DNA from: Rhodococcus sp. H36-A4 | GTDB lineage: Bacteria > Actinomycetota > Actinomycetes > Mycobacteriales > Mycobacteriaceae | NCBI RefSeq assembly: GCF_027158005.1 | Contig: NZ_JAPVLQ010000002.1 | Span: 62,001 to 126,000, forward strand | Direction of reading: 5' to 3' | Length of the DNA: 64,000 nucleotides | Part shown: in pieces, positions 36,616 through 44,828 of the stretch | How positions within the stretch are numbered: the stretch's first letter is position 1 | How the letters are laid out: each line of letters begins with the position of its first letter | Made by a program: the position numbers and the translations under genes | The notes under the pieces: model-generated | Databases searched by the model: none | The model's input: the letters and a program-made list of their open reading frames with translations, nothing else | What the model was told of the DNA's origin: nothing

Positions 36616-37458
36616 ATGAGTTCGCGTAGAGGCATAGTTTTCGCAAGTGTGGGACTGTTCGGGGCAGTTCTCACGCTCACCGCATGTGGGGGTGACGGCC
36701 AGCAAGGCATTCCCACCGAGACGCGCTCGGCAACGGCAACGCCGCCCGCCACCACACCGCGCGCCACCACCACACCGCCGACCGCGACCACGCCGCCACC
36801 GGTGGGTCCGGCCGTCGGCGAAGTTCCGATGAACCCCGAGGCAGCCGGAGCCTTACGAGCATTCCTCACCGACCTCGATGTAGGCGGAGTCCCCGCGGTA
36901 ACGGAAAAGTGCTGGACGGTTCCGCCGACCGAAATCCCCACCCTCTACAGCGACGTCGCGGCCATCCTCGACGCGGCCAAGGCCCCGGGCGTCGACGGGC
37001 AGTATGCAGTCACCTGGAGCAGCCCCACGGTCACGCTCAGCGTCGAACGCAGCGAAATAGCGTCGGGATACGCGTGTCCAGCGGTAACTCCGACAGGATC
37101 GCCAGGACCATACAGCGATACCGAAGGCGAGTACACCGTCGAGCGGTATCTCGGCCGCTTCACCGGCACCCCGGTGAACCCCGCGGATCTCGAGGGCAAC
37201 TACCCGCTCGTATGCGACAACAGGACCATCTGGGACCCCCAGGGCACCGGAGCACCAACAGTGCCGCCGCTGGCAAACAATCCCGGCAGGCTCACCGGAG
37301 CGGCTTCGTACAACCCGGAGAGCGTCTATGTGGCAGCACGCGACGGCGTCTACACCACGGTCTACGCCGACGTCACCGACGTTTCCGGTGTCGAACAGAA
37401 CCGGATCTTCACCCTGACGATCGGGTCCAACGGTTACTGCATCGGTGACGTCGTGTGA
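36616..37458 (+). CDS. Secreted lipoprotein of unknown function
   Basis: 280 residues with signal sequence MSSRRGIVFASVGLFGAVLTLTAC; the LTAC lipobox gives a lipidated Cys near residue 24. A Thr/Pro-rich linker follows (repeats of TTPP/TATPP to ~65), then a ~210-residue globular domain with four further Cys (CWTVPPTE, YACPAV, LVCDNR, GYCIGD), probably two disulfides outside the membrane. I do not recognise the domain. Divergent from plsC with 63 nt between them. Confidence 0.85.
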   Translation: MSSRRGIVFASVGLFGAVLTLTACGGDGQQGIPTETRSATATPPATTPRATTTPPTATTPPPVGPAVGEVPMNPEAAGALRAFLTDLDVGGVPAVTEKCWTVPPTEIPTLYSDVAAILDAAKAPGVDGQYAVTWSSPTVTLSVERSEIASGYACPAVTPTGSPGPYSDTEGEYTVERYLGRFTGTPVNPADLEGNYPLVCDNRTIWDPQGTGAPTVPPLANNPGRLTGAASYNPESVYVAARDGVYTTVYADVTDVSGVEQNRIFTLTIGSNGYCIGDVV

Positions 37459-37495
37459 GGGAGTTGCCGCCCGCCCGCTTGAATGCCCGCCCGCC

Positions 37496-37549
37496 CGCTT
37501 GAATGGTCCATTCATACGATCAGATAGCTTCAGAGCGCCGTTCATGCGG
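37496..37549. repeat. Palindromic repeat family R2, copy A (degenerate right arm)
   Basis: Left arm CGCTTGAATGGT, centre CCATTCATACGATCAGAT, right arm degenerate (CGCCGTTCATGCGG). A partial second left end (CCGCTTGAAT) lies immediately upstream at about 37486. Related to 38018-38070 and 42492-42545. Confidence 0.85.
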
Positions 37550-37587
37550 TCGGGTGCACGCATATCTGCGCGACGGGGAGGAAATCT

Positions 37588-38016
37588 GTGACAACTCTGG
37601 GCATCGACACCAAGGTTCTGCTGCTGCTTTCGGGACTGATCCTGCTCTGGGCGTTGGCACTGGGGGTCTGGAAATTCCGGCAGATGGCGACATCGCCGAC
37701 GGCCCTGGCACACCCGTACGTCGACATCGCGCACCGTGCGGCACTGATGTACTCGTTCGCGACACTCGTCCTCGCCGCACTCACCGAATTCAGCTCGTTC
37801 CCGACGGCGGTGAACCTCACGGCCGGTCTCGTCGCCGTCTTCTTCTTCGTCGCCGCCGTCGGAAGCTACATGGTGCACGGATTTTTGAAGGACACCGACA
37901 ATCAATTCGAACATCCGGTCCGCGGGACACACGCTTTCATGTGGGCACTGATCGGCGGCGAAATCGGCGGTACGGCCGTTCTGCTCGCCGGTTTCGTTGT
38001 GGGACAGTTTTTCTGA
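37588..38016 (+). CDS. Small integral membrane protein, unknown
   Basis: 142 residues from GTG 37588 with GGGGAGG 5 nt upstream. Four predicted membrane helices (about 8-30, 52-70, 76-98, 118-140) with short loops containing HPYVDIAHRAALMYSF and the conserved-looking HPVRGTHAFMW. The His-bearing loops could bind a cofactor or metal, but I do not recognise the family. It lies between two R2 repeats and 78 nt ahead of an NDH-2-like gene, so a respiratory link is possible but unproven. Confidence 0.8.
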   Translation: MTTLGIDTKVLLLLSGLILLWALALGVWKFRQMATSPTALAHPYVDIAHRAALMYSFATLVLAALTEFSSFPTAVNLTAGLVAVFFFVAAVGSYMVHGFLKDTDNQFEHPVRGTHAFMWALIGGEIGGTAVLLAGFVVGQFF

Positions 38017-38017
38017 C

Positions 38018-38070
38018 CGCTTCAATGGTCCATTCATACGATCAGATAATTTGAAAGCACCATTCAAGCG
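38018..38070. repeat. Palindromic repeat family R2, copy B
   Basis: 53 bp; arms CGCTTCAATGGT and ACCATTCAAGCG (one arm base changed), central CCATTCATACGATCAGAT shared with copies A and C. Starts 2 nt after the stop of the membrane protein gene and lies just upstream of the NDH-2-like gene. Confidence 0.92.
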
Positions 38071-38094
38071 CACGATGTAACTACTGTGGAACCC

Positions 38095-39345
38095 ATGACA
38101 CACGTGGTGGTCGCTGGTGCCGGTCTGGGCGGAATTGCCTGCGCACACGAACTGGCGCGCAAAGGTGTTTCCGTCACCATCGTCGACCGCAACGATTACC
38201 ACCAGTTCCAACCGTTGCTCTATCAGGTTGCGACGGCACAGTTGCCTGCCGCCGACGTCGCACGACCGCTCGCAGCGATCTTCGAAAGCTTCGAGAACGT
38301 CCGGGTAGTTCAGGCAGAGATCAGCACCCTGGATTTCGCCTCACTGTCGCTCACCGCCGCAGGCGAAAAGATCTCGGGCGACTATCTCGTCGTCGCGGCT
38401 GGAGCACGCGCCAACTTCTTCGGAACGCCCGGCGCAGAAGAATTTTCGTTCCCGCTGTACTCCGTTGCCGACGCCGAGAAGCTTCGTCACCACGTCAGCG
38501 AGGTGTTGCGTGGTGAACACGATCCACTCGACGTCGTCATTGTCGGAGGTGGCCCGACCGGCGTCGAGACCGCGGGCGCATTCGCCGAACTGTTCATGGC
38601 CCTGCGCAAGATGAATCATCCAGGCGGTCGCGGGGAGGCCTGGCTCATCAACCACGGGCCGGCGTTGCTGGCGCCGTTCAGTGAACGCTCACATGTCTAC
38701 GCACACGACAAGCTGGTCGAACACGGCGCGAAAGTTCGCCTTGGGGTCGGCGTCACCGCAGTCGATGCCGGCGGCGTCGTGCTCAGTGACTCCACCCGTA
38801 TCGACTCGCGGACAGTCATCTGGGCCGGTGGCGAATCGGCGTCGCCGGTGGCCGCGACCGGCGACGCGAAACCCGGGCCCGGTGGGCGACTGGACGTGCT
38901 GGCAGATCTCACGGTCCCGAAATTCGACAATGTCTACGCCGTCGGCGACGTGGCGAACATTACCGACGTAGATGGAAAGACGTTGCCCCAGTTGGGTTCG
39001 GTCGCTCAGCAAGCAGGAACCTGGGCGGCCCACAACATCGAGCTCACCATCGCTGGAAAACGTCGGAAGGTCTTCCAGTACAAGGACAAGGGCATCATGG
39101 CGATGATCGGCCGCGGGGCCGCCGTCGCAGAGGTCGGCGCGCACCGACATCAAGTCGAGGGACCGCTCGCTTTCGCGGCGTGGCTCGGCGTCCATGCCGC
39201 ACTACTGAGCGGCGCGCACAGCAAGGTCGACGCTTTCCTGTCCTGGGCGTGGGACTACTTCGACAGCGATCACGCCGCGATCGTCGAGTGCCACGGAAAT
39301 CCGAAGCGCATCGCCTGGGCCGACGACCTGGAGCCGACCATCTGA
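38095..39345 (+). CDS. NDH-2-like FAD-dependent NAD(P)H oxidoreductase
   Basis: 416 residues from ATG 38095 (a GTG at 38086 would add three). Two Rossmann motifs, VVVAGAGLGGIACA (FAD) and VVIVGGGPTGVETAG (NAD(P)H), and the second FAD contact VYAVGDVAN, with PLLYQVATAQ as in type II NADH dehydrogenases. The C-terminal part (GPLAFAAWLGVHAALLSG) is amphipathic/hydrophobic, as in monotopic NDH-2. It would pass electrons from NADH to menaquinone without pumping protons. Its stop lies 7 nt from the serS stop (convergent). Confidence 0.9.
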   Translation: MTHVVVAGAGLGGIACAHELARKGVSVTIVDRNDYHQFQPLLYQVATAQLPAADVARPLAAIFESFENVRVVQAEISTLDFASLSLTAAGEKISGDYLVVAAGARANFFGTPGAEEFSFPLYSVADAEKLRHHVSEVLRGEHDPLDVVIVGGGPTGVETAGAFAELFMALRKMNHPGGRGEAWLINHGPALLAPFSERSHVYAHDKLVEHGAKVRLGVGVTAVDAGGVVLSDSTRIDSRTVIWAGGESASPVAATGDAKPGPGGRLDVLADLTVPKFDNVYAVGDVANITDVDGKTLPQLGSVAQQAGTWAAHNIELTIAGKRRKVFQYKDKGIMAMIGRGAAVAEVGAHRHQVEGPLAFAAWLGVHAALLSGAHSKVDAFLSWAWDYFDSDHAAIVECHGNPKRIAWADDLEPTI

Positions 39346-39352
39346 CACGGCT

Positions 39353-40606
39353 CTAGCGCAGGACATCCGTTCCGACGAACGGCACCAAAGCTTCCGGCAC
39401 CCGAACGGTCCCGTCGGCCTGCTGGTGATTCTCCAGGATCGCGACGATCCACCGCGTCGTGGCCAATGTTCCGTTCAGCGTCGCAGCAATCTGCGGCTTG
39501 CCGTTGTCGTCGCGGTACCGAACGTTCAGGCGTCGAGCCTGAAAGGTCGTGCAGTTCGAGGTCGAGGTCAGCTCGCGGTAGGCATTCTGCGTCGGCACCC
39601 AAGCCTCGCAGTCGAACTTGCGCGCCGCCGAGGACCCGAGATCGCCACCGGCGACGTCGATGATTCGGTACGGAAGTTCCACTGCCGCAAGCATTTCGCG
39701 CTCGAACTCGAGAAACTTGCGATGCTCGGCCGCTGCGTCCTCGGGCTTGATGTAGGAAAACATCTCGATCTTGTCGAACTGGTGGACGCGGATGATCCCG
39801 CGAGTGTCTTTGCCGTACGAACCCGCTTCGCGACGAAAGCACGTCGACCAGCCGGCATAGCGCTTCGGGCCGTCGGACAGGTCGAGGATCTCGCCTGCGT
39901 GGTACCCGGCCAGCGCAACTTCCGACGTGCCGACGAGATACAGATCGTCGGCTTCGAGTCGGTAGATCTCATCGGCATGCGCCCCCAGGAATCCGGTTCC
40001 CGCCATGATCTCCGGCCGCACCACCACCGGCGGGATCATCATGGTGAACCCGTTCTTGACGGCCTTCTGCGCTGCCAACTGCAACATCCCCTGCTGCAGC
40101 AACGCCCCGTACCCGGTCATGAAGTAGAACCGCGAACCCGACACCTTCGCGCCGCGTTCCATGTCGATGAGCTTCAGTGACTCACCGAGCTCGAGGTGGT
40201 CCTTCGGCTCGAAGTCGAACGTCGGGATCTCACCGACGGTTTCCATCAACACGAAATCGTCTTCGCCGCCGGCGGGAGCTCCCTCTTCGACGACGTTCGA
40301 CAAGGCACGTTGCGCGCTGTCCACCGCGGCATCTGCCTCGTTCTGACGCGCCTCCGCAGCCTTGACCTTCGCCGCGAGCTCGGACGACCCTGCCAGCAAC
40401 GCAGGACGCTCCTCCGCCGACGCCTTCCCGACGCGTTTGCCGAGAGCCTTCTGCTCGGCGCGGAGCTGATCGCCGGCAAGCACTGCGGCCCGTCGGGATG
40501 CATCGGCGTCGAGCAGCACGTCGACGAGCGCGGGATCTTCTCCACGGGTGCGCTGTGAGGCACGGACGACATCGGGATTCTCACGAAGAAACTTCAGGTC
40601 GATCAC
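39353..40606 (-). CDS. serS: Seryl-tRNA synthetase
   Basis: 417 residues from GTG 40606 ([23 protein letters not shown]). The N-terminal coiled-coil arm spans about 30-105. Class II motifs: motif 2 in [23 protein letters not shown], motif 3 in [17 protein letters not shown]; also [15 protein letters not shown]. Length is normal for bacterial SerRS. It charges tRNA-Ser (and Sec where present). It begins 10 nt after the ankyrin protein gene and is probably cotranscribed with it. Backbone position as Rv3834c. Confidence 0.97.
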   Translation of the reverse strand: MIDLKFLRENPDVVRASQRTRGEDPALVDVLLDADASRRAAVLAGDQLRAEQKALGKRVGKASAEERPALLAGSSELAAKVKAAEARQNEADAAVDSAQRALSNVVEEGAPAGGEDDFVLMETVGEIPTFDFEPKDHLELGESLKLIDMERGAKVSGSRFYFMTGYGALLQQGMLQLAAQKAVKNGFTMMIPPVVVRPEIMAGTGFLGAHADEIYRLEADDLYLVGTSEVALAGYHAGEILDLSDGPKRYAGWSTCFRREAGSYGKDTRGIIRVHQFDKIEMFSYIKPEDAAAEHRKFLEFEREMLAAVELPYRIIDVAGGDLGSSAARKFDCEAWVPTQNAYRELTSTSNCTTFQARRLNVRYRDDNGKPQIAATLNGTLATTRWIVAILENHQQADGTVRVPEALVPFVGTDVLR

Positions 40607-40616
40607 GAGGAAAACC

Positions 40617-41012
40617 TTACTTGCCGAGCAAGTCCAGGTAGTCCTCGCGTCCGAACATGCGCGCCGCGTCGATCGCCGACGGATGCCCACCATGCGGATC
40701 CGCTCCACCCTCGACCAGCTCTCGCACCACCTCGTCCTCCCCCTTGAAGACCGCGCCTGCGAGCGGAGTCTGGCCCTTCTCGTTCGGCCGATTCACATCG
40801 GCACCCTTGCCGACCAGCATACGAACAGTGCGCGCGTGACCGTGATAGGCCGCCAACATGACCAGGGTGTCCCCCGCCTCGTTGTTGAGGTCGACCGGTA
40901 CACCGGCGTCCAAATATGCCTTCAAGGACTCGGCATCACCGTCGCGGGCCATCGTGAACAGGCGGCCCGCAAGCTCGGCGATGTCAGCACTGGTCTCCTC
41001 GGGGTCTGTCAT
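40617..41012 (-). CDS. Ankyrin-repeat protein
   Basis: 131 residues from ATG 41012. Three ankyrin repeats are visible: [84 protein letters not shown], then a capping repeat. Soluble, probably a protein-interaction module. It shares a 21-nt divergent promoter interval with the septum-formation gene and lies directly upstream of serS. Function beyond binding is unknown. Confidence 0.92.
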   Translation of the reverse strand: MTDPEETSADIAELAGRLFTMARDGDAESLKAYLDAGVPVDLNNEAGDTLVMLAAYHGHARTVRMLVGKGADVNRPNEKGQTPLAGAVFKGEDEVVRELVEGGADPHGGHPSAIDAARMFGREDYLDLLGK

Positions 41013-41033
41013 AGGAACCGAAGATACTCGGGC

Positions 41034-42137
41034 ATGATGGAGTTGATGTCCACCAGCGATCCGGCCCGGCCGGGGAAACCCACAACGACACGCAACCCGC
41101 GCACAGTGTCGGCGCACGTTGCGCGTCGAGGACTCGTCTTTGTCGCTGTGGGGGCCGTCGCGGCTGCTGCGATCACGCTCTCCGTGTCCGGCGGCTTCTC
41201 GCAACCGGAGAAGATCGCCACCCACTCGGCCAGCAGTCCTGCGACGTCAGGTGCCGTCACGGCCAAGACGTTCGGCTCGGCCGATCCAGGCACGTGCCTG
41301 CAGTGGACGCCGACCGATGACCCCGCGACCGACCGACAGGACCTCGCCGAAGTTTCCTGCGCCGATCCGCATCGATTCGAAGTAGCAGCCGACGTCGATC
41401 TGAGTGCCTATCCCGGGCTCGAGTTCGCTCCGAACTCGATGTATCCGGGTGCGCAACGCTTCGGGCAGCTACGCGACGAGCATTGCGTCGATGCCGTCGA
41501 CGACTACCTGGGCGCCAAGTTCGATCCGAGCGGCAAGTTCAGTGTCGGGCTGATGTTCCCCAGCGAAGCAGGATGGGCATCGGGCGAACGGACGTTGCGG
41601 TGTGGAATCCAGAAGTCCACCAACACGGGAATTCCGCAGGAGATGACCGGCTCGGTACTCGACCTGGATCAGTCGAACGTGTGGGAGCCCGGCACCTGCA
41701 TCGGCATCCTGCAGAACGTGCCCGCCGATCCGGTCGACTGCAGCGCGCCCCATGCCTTCGAGGTGGTCTCGGTCGCAGACCTGAGCCAACAGTTTCCGAA
41801 CGGAATCCCCAACGAGGCCGACCAGGACGCCTACCTCACGACGGTCTGCACCGACGCCGTGAATGCATACCTCGGCTCCCCAACCGCGCTGCGGGACAAG
41901 ACGCTGACGCTGTTCTGGGACAACATCGACGTCACCAGTTGGCTGGCCGGTAGCCGTCAGGTCAGCTGCTCGATAGGCAGCGAGCTCGACACGGGTGGCT
42001 TCGCGACGATCGTCGGATCCGCACAGGGCGACATCCTCATCAACGGTCAACCGCCGGCACCGCCGCCGTCGGCACCGGACGGTCGGGCCCTCCCCACGCC
42101 GCTGCCCGGTGCGGCCCCGATCACGTCGGGAGGATGA
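41034..42137 (+). CDS. Membrane-anchored septum-formation family protein (Rv3835-like)
   Basis: 367 residues (ATG 41034; ATG 41046 possible). A cytoplasmic basic N-terminus is followed by one membrane helix (about 32-53), then two copies of a Cys-containing extracytoplasmic domain: GTCLQWTP...VSCADPHRFEVA...HCVDAV...LRCGIQ and GTCIGILQ...VDCSAPHAFEVV...VCTDAV...VSCSIG. This is the pattern of the Septum_form domain (Cys pairs plus PH-x-FEV). A Pro-rich tail ends it. The 14-nt gap to the metallopeptidase gene suggests an operon. Precise role in division is inferred from the family name only. Confidence 0.88.
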   Translation: MMELMSTSDPARPGKPTTTRNPRTVSAHVARRGLVFVAVGAVAAAAITLSVSGGFSQPEKIATHSASSPATSGAVTAKTFGSADPGTCLQWTPTDDPATDRQDLAEVSCADPHRFEVAADVDLSAYPGLEFAPNSMYPGAQRFGQLRDEHCVDAVDDYLGAKFDPSGKFSVGLMFPSEAGWASGERTLRCGIQKSTNTGIPQEMTGSVLDLDQSNVWEPGTCIGILQNVPADPVDCSAPHAFEVVSVADLSQQFPNGIPNEADQDAYLTTVCTDAVNAYLGSPTALRDKTLTLFWDNIDVTSWLAGSRQVSCSIGSELDTGGFATIVGSAQGDILINGQPPAPPPSAPDGRALPTPLPGAAPITSGG

Positions 42138-42150
42138 CATCCCTACCGAC

Positions 42151-42483
42151 ATGAGCCGCGCCGACTTCGAAAACGCCGTCGGCGACGCCCTGGACACGCT
42201 TCCGCCGGACATCACCGACCGCATGGACAACGTCGTCATTCTCGTCGAGGAAGAGCACCCAACCGAGGACATCCTCGGCCTGTACGAGGGGGTCGCGCTC
42301 ACCGACCGTTACGAGTACAGCGGACACCTACCGGACGTGATCACCATTTACCGTCGTCCGATTCTCGACATGGTCGACGACGCCGAAACTGCCCGACGCG
42401 AGATCGCAATCACCGTCGCCCACGAGGTGGGGCATCATTTCGGCATCGACGACGAGCGCTTGCACGAACTGGGTTTCGGGTAG
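42151..42483 (+). CDS. Zincin-like metallopeptidase family protein (Rv3836-like)
   Basis: 110 residues from ATG 42151. The zinc-binding HExxH is in VAHEVGHHFGIDDERLHELG near the C-terminus, preceded by ITIYRRPILDM, matching the Zincin_1 (PF06262) family of small predicted metallopeptidases. No signal peptide, so cytoplasmic. Paired with the septum-formation gene as in mycobacteria. Substrate unknown. Confidence 0.9.
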   Translation: MSRADFENAVGDALDTLPPDITDRMDNVVILVEEEHPTEDILGLYEGVALTDRYEYSGHLPDVITIYRRPILDMVDDAETARREIAITVAHEVGHHFGIDDERLHELGFG

Positions 42484-42491
42484 TTCCCCGC

Positions 42492-42545
42492 CGCTTGAAT
42501 GGTCGATTTCAAGACATCTGATCGTATGAATGGACCATTCAAGCG
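42492..42545. repeat. Palindromic repeat family R2, copy C (inverted orientation)
   Basis: Arms CGCTTGAATGGT and ACCATTCAAGCG are perfect complements; the centre contains ATCTGATCGTATGAATGG, the reverse complement of the core in copies A and B. It lies between convergent genes (metallopeptidase, cbtA) and may also act as a terminator. A short direct repeat (AGCGGGCCGGGGT) follows at 42542 and about 42577. Confidence 0.93.
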
Positions 42546-42607
42546 GGCCGGGGTAAGCCATAACCAACTAGGCGCTGAAGCGGGCCGGGGTGAGCTGAAC
42601 CCGACGC

Positions 42608-43402
42608 CTACGCCGCGACCGACTCCCGAGCCTTGCTGACGGCCCGATCGGTGAGGAACGCGAACGCCAGGCCGAGCGCGATCCACAGCGTTGCCTGCGT
42701 CGCCAGTGAGGACAGTCGGAACTCCCACAACAGCGTTGCCGGGAAATCCGCGCCGACTTCGTTGATCGTGGGCAGCAGTACATATCCCAGGCCTACGACG
42801 ACGAGGAACGCCGCCAGCGGAGCCGCGATCCGAACAGCAAGCGAACTGTGCGACGCCACTGATTTTGCGACATACAGTCCGATTGCTACCGCCAACAACC
42901 CGAGAACGACCGAAGCGAGCCACAGCCAGGTGCGCTGGTCGATGGTGTCGGGGTCGCCCACGGCAGGTGGATTGGCCGGATATTTGAAGAACGGCACAGC
43001 TTCGATTGCCAGCCAACCGAGCGCGCCTGCAGCGATAGCGAGCGTCGACCCGGACAGCGAGGTGAACCGTCGTGCGTAGTGCAACACCGTCGCGAAGATC
43101 GCACCGAGCGCGAGTCCTGCAAGGCCGGTTGCCAGGAACAGCCCCGCACGCTGGCCGTCACGGCTGACGAGCGCATCTTCCTCGTCGTGCGAATGTGCGC
43201 CCGGGGTGGCTTCGACGTGCTCGGCCGCACCCGCCGCCTCCTCGATGGCGATGGCCGAATCCACGTGCGGCTCACCGATGACGAACGCGACGGTGCCCGC
43301 GAGCAGACCCGCGATGAGACCCGCAAGGAGTCCGCGGACGAGCAACTGGAGATAGGTCCCCTGCAAGGTGGTCACACGCGGGGACGACGTGGTCAGTGAC
43401 AC
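42608..43402 (-). CDS. cbtA: CbtA-type cobalt uptake membrane protein
   Basis: 264 residues with six or so membrane helices. After the first helix (LLVRGLLAGLIAGLLAGTVAFVIGEP) comes an acidic/His-rich loop (HVEATPGAHSHDEEDALVSRDGQR), typical of CbtA, the predicted cobalt transporter that works with CbtB. The interior EAVPFFKYPANPPAVGDPDTI is a CbtA hallmark. It overlaps the end of cbtB by 10 nt and is under the same cobalamin riboswitch. Supplies Co2+ for corrin synthesis, in keeping with cobM/cobF in this genome. Confidence 0.93.
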   Translation of the reverse strand: MSLTTSSPRVTTLQGTYLQLLVRGLLAGLIAGLLAGTVAFVIGEPHVDSAIAIEEAAGAAEHVEATPGAHSHDEEDALVSRDGQRAGLFLATGLAGLALGAIFATVLHYARRFTSLSGSTLAIAAGALGWLAIEAVPFFKYPANPPAVGDPDTIDQRTWLWLASVVLGLLAVAIGLYVAKSVASHSSLAVRIAAPLAAFLVVVGLGYVLLPTINEVGADFPATLLWEFRLSSLATQATLWIALGLAFAFLTDRAVSKARESVAA

Positions 43403-43587
43403 GGGAGACCCAGCAGGTGGCGTCCGTCGTGCATCAGTTCGTGCATGTACATTCCACTACGTGAAATGGCGCCCTGGTCGAAACCGACCAGGTAGAGCAC
43501 GACGAATGCGAGGAGCACCACCGCCGCGGCGACGACTGCGAGGGCAGCCGACTCCGTGGCGTTGCTGGGATTGTGAACGATGGCCAT
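43393..43587 (-). CDS. cbtB: CbtB-type cobalt transporter small subunit
   Basis: 64 residues, ATG 43587. A single membrane helix (about 14-38) and the signature C-terminus MYMHELMHDGRHLLGLPCH, with His/Met/Cys ligands for cobalt. GGAGG lies upstream in the leader, which also carries the cobalamin riboswitch. Frequently missed because it is so short. Confidence 0.93.
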   Translation of the reverse strand: MAIVHNPSNATESAALAVVAAAVVLLAFVVLYLVGFDQGAISRSGMYMHELMHDGRHLLGLPCH

Positions 43588-43624
43588 GATGGAATGCCTC
43601 CTGGGATTGTGCGTCCCTTTCGAA

Positions 43625-43790
43625 CCGAAGCGATGTGTCAGTTTTCTGGCTCTCGGAACCGCTGAGGTCCGATCACAGTGGCGCAACCGCTCCGGATTCA
43701 CACCGGAATTGCCTGCACACATCGCGCTTACCCGCGAACTCTGGCACCGATCTCGGCCCGGTGTCAATCGGAACCAGGGTGCGATGAGCC
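43625..43790 (-). promoter_or_regulatory. Cobalamin (AdoCbl) riboswitch
   Basis: Read on the minus strand, the leader of cbtB contains GGTGCCA near 43748, the hairpin CCGGTGTGAATCCGG (43692-43706), GCGCCACTGTGA (43675-43686) corresponding to the CCGCAACTGT element, and GAGCCAGAAAACTGAC (about 43638-43653) in the B12-box position. These elements in this order define the cobalamin riboswitch, which shuts off cobalt uptake when B12 is plentiful. The cbtB ribosome-binding region follows about 40 nt later. Confidence 0.88.
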
Positions 43791-43811
43791 CATGATTGGA
43801 GAGGAGGCCCG

Positions 43812-44378
43812 ATGCCGTCGACAGTGACGCGGCTCTCGCTGGTCAGCCATGGCACGACCGAGGCGATGCGTCGCGCCAGGTTCCATTCGGGCGAACCGGT
43901 CGATTCGGGCGGGCTGAAGCGCTTGGAGGAACTTACCTTCGACACGGATGCCGAGATGACCATGATCGCGCCGGAGCGGCGAACTCGACAAACTGCGGCG
44001 GTACTCGGCGTACAGGGAGCCATCGTCGCCGACCTCGCCGACCTCGACTTCGGCGAGTGGACCGGCCGAACGATGGATGACCTCGGCGAATCCGAGCTGC
44101 TGGGATGGCTCACCGACACCTCTACCGTCCCACCGGGCGGTGAATCGATCGACGCGCTGTTCTACCGCGTCGGACAATGGATGAACAGGATGGCGACCGA
44201 GCGGCGTCGACTGCTGGCGGTCACGCATCCTGCTGTCGTCCGCGCCGTCGTCGTCAGAGCACTCGACGCACCGTCGTCCTCGTTCTGGCGTGTGGACATC
44301 CCACCCGCGACGGTGACGAATCTGAACTTCCGAGGTGGGCGATGGACCCTTCGGTCTGCGGCAGAAAAAATCACCTGA
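43812..44378 (+). CDS. Histidine phosphatase-superfamily protein, variant active site
   Basis: 188 residues, ATG 43812 with GGAGG 5 nt upstream. The N-terminal motif is LVSHGTTEA: the usual RHG has become SHG, so the first catalytic Arg is missing. Later elements are ERRTRQTA, the acidic DLDFGEWTGR and the second His motif VTHPAVVRA, all in place. Such SHG variants are often beside cobalt/cobalamin genes, and here the gene is divergent from cbtBA, so alpha-ribazole-phosphate or a related corrin substrate is conceivable. Whether it is catalytic is uncertain. Confidence 0.8.
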   Translation: MPSTVTRLSLVSHGTTEAMRRARFHSGEPVDSGGLKRLEELTFDTDAEMTMIAPERRTRQTAAVLGVQGAIVADLADLDFGEWTGRTMDDLGESELLGWLTDTSTVPPGGESIDALFYRVGQWMNRMATERRRLLAVTHPAVVRAVVVRALDAPSSSFWRVDIPPATVTNLNFRGGRWTLRSAAEKIT

Positions 44379-44470
44379 GCTTTTTTGCGCGGAGTGGAAC
44401 CGATTGCGCAGTGCCGTCGTCAAAGTTCTACGAGAGCGAAATTTTCGCTGCGTGACGAAGGAGTGGGGTT

Positions 44471-44773
44471 ATGCCAGGAAATGTGCGCGTCGACCCGGTT
44501 GCCCTCGAGACCGCCGCTGCCGAGTTGGATGCCCTGGCAGCTCGGCTCCAGACGAGTCTGACGGCCGTGTCGGTGCCCATCGAGATCACACCCGCCGGCA
44601 GCGAGGAAGTCTCACTGCTCGCCAATCGCTACTTCCTTCGCGCTGCGGGTTCGTTCACTCCGGCCGCCACCGACGCGATCAGCGAACTGATCGAGGCCGC
44701 TTCCGCACTGCGAGCACAGGCGTCCGCGTACCGAGATGTCGACTTCGAACACGGTCGGGCACTGACAATCTGA
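44471..44773 (+). CDS. PE-domain protein (ESX/type VII substrate-like)
   Basis: 100 residues, ATG 44471 after AAGGAGTGGGG. Two long helices with the PE pattern: VDPVALETAAAELDALAARL, TPAGSEEVSLLANRYFLRAAG, then YRDVDFEHGRAL giving the YxxxD/E secretion signal (Y-R-D-V-D). It is directly followed by a PPE gene, its expected heterodimer partner, and then by an EspG chaperone gene. No ESX core (EccB-E, EsxA/B) gene lies nearby. Confidence 0.85.
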   Translation: MPGNVRVDPVALETAAAELDALAARLQTSLTAVSVPIEITPAGSEEVSLLANRYFLRAAGSFTPAATDAISELIEAASALRAQASAYRDVDFEHGRALTI

Positions 44774-44828
44774 AGAGCTGACTATCCACGAGCACTGACG
44801 GGGCTGGGTAAATGACGGGGGAGATGTT

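Noticed and set aside
37588..38016. Assignment of the four-helix protein to a cytochrome or quinone-binding family
   Set aside because: The loop His residues are suggestive only; no heme or quinone motif is complete.
36853..38211. Minus-strand open frame spanning the lipoprotein and membrane-protein genes
   Set aside because: Antisense to two well-supported genes; its peptide is made up of the R2 repeats and reverse-frame sequence.
42435..43016. Minus-strand open frame overlapping cbtA and the R2 repeat
   Set aside because: Out of frame with cbtA and containing translated repeat (LNGPF-type) sequence; no ribosome-binding site.
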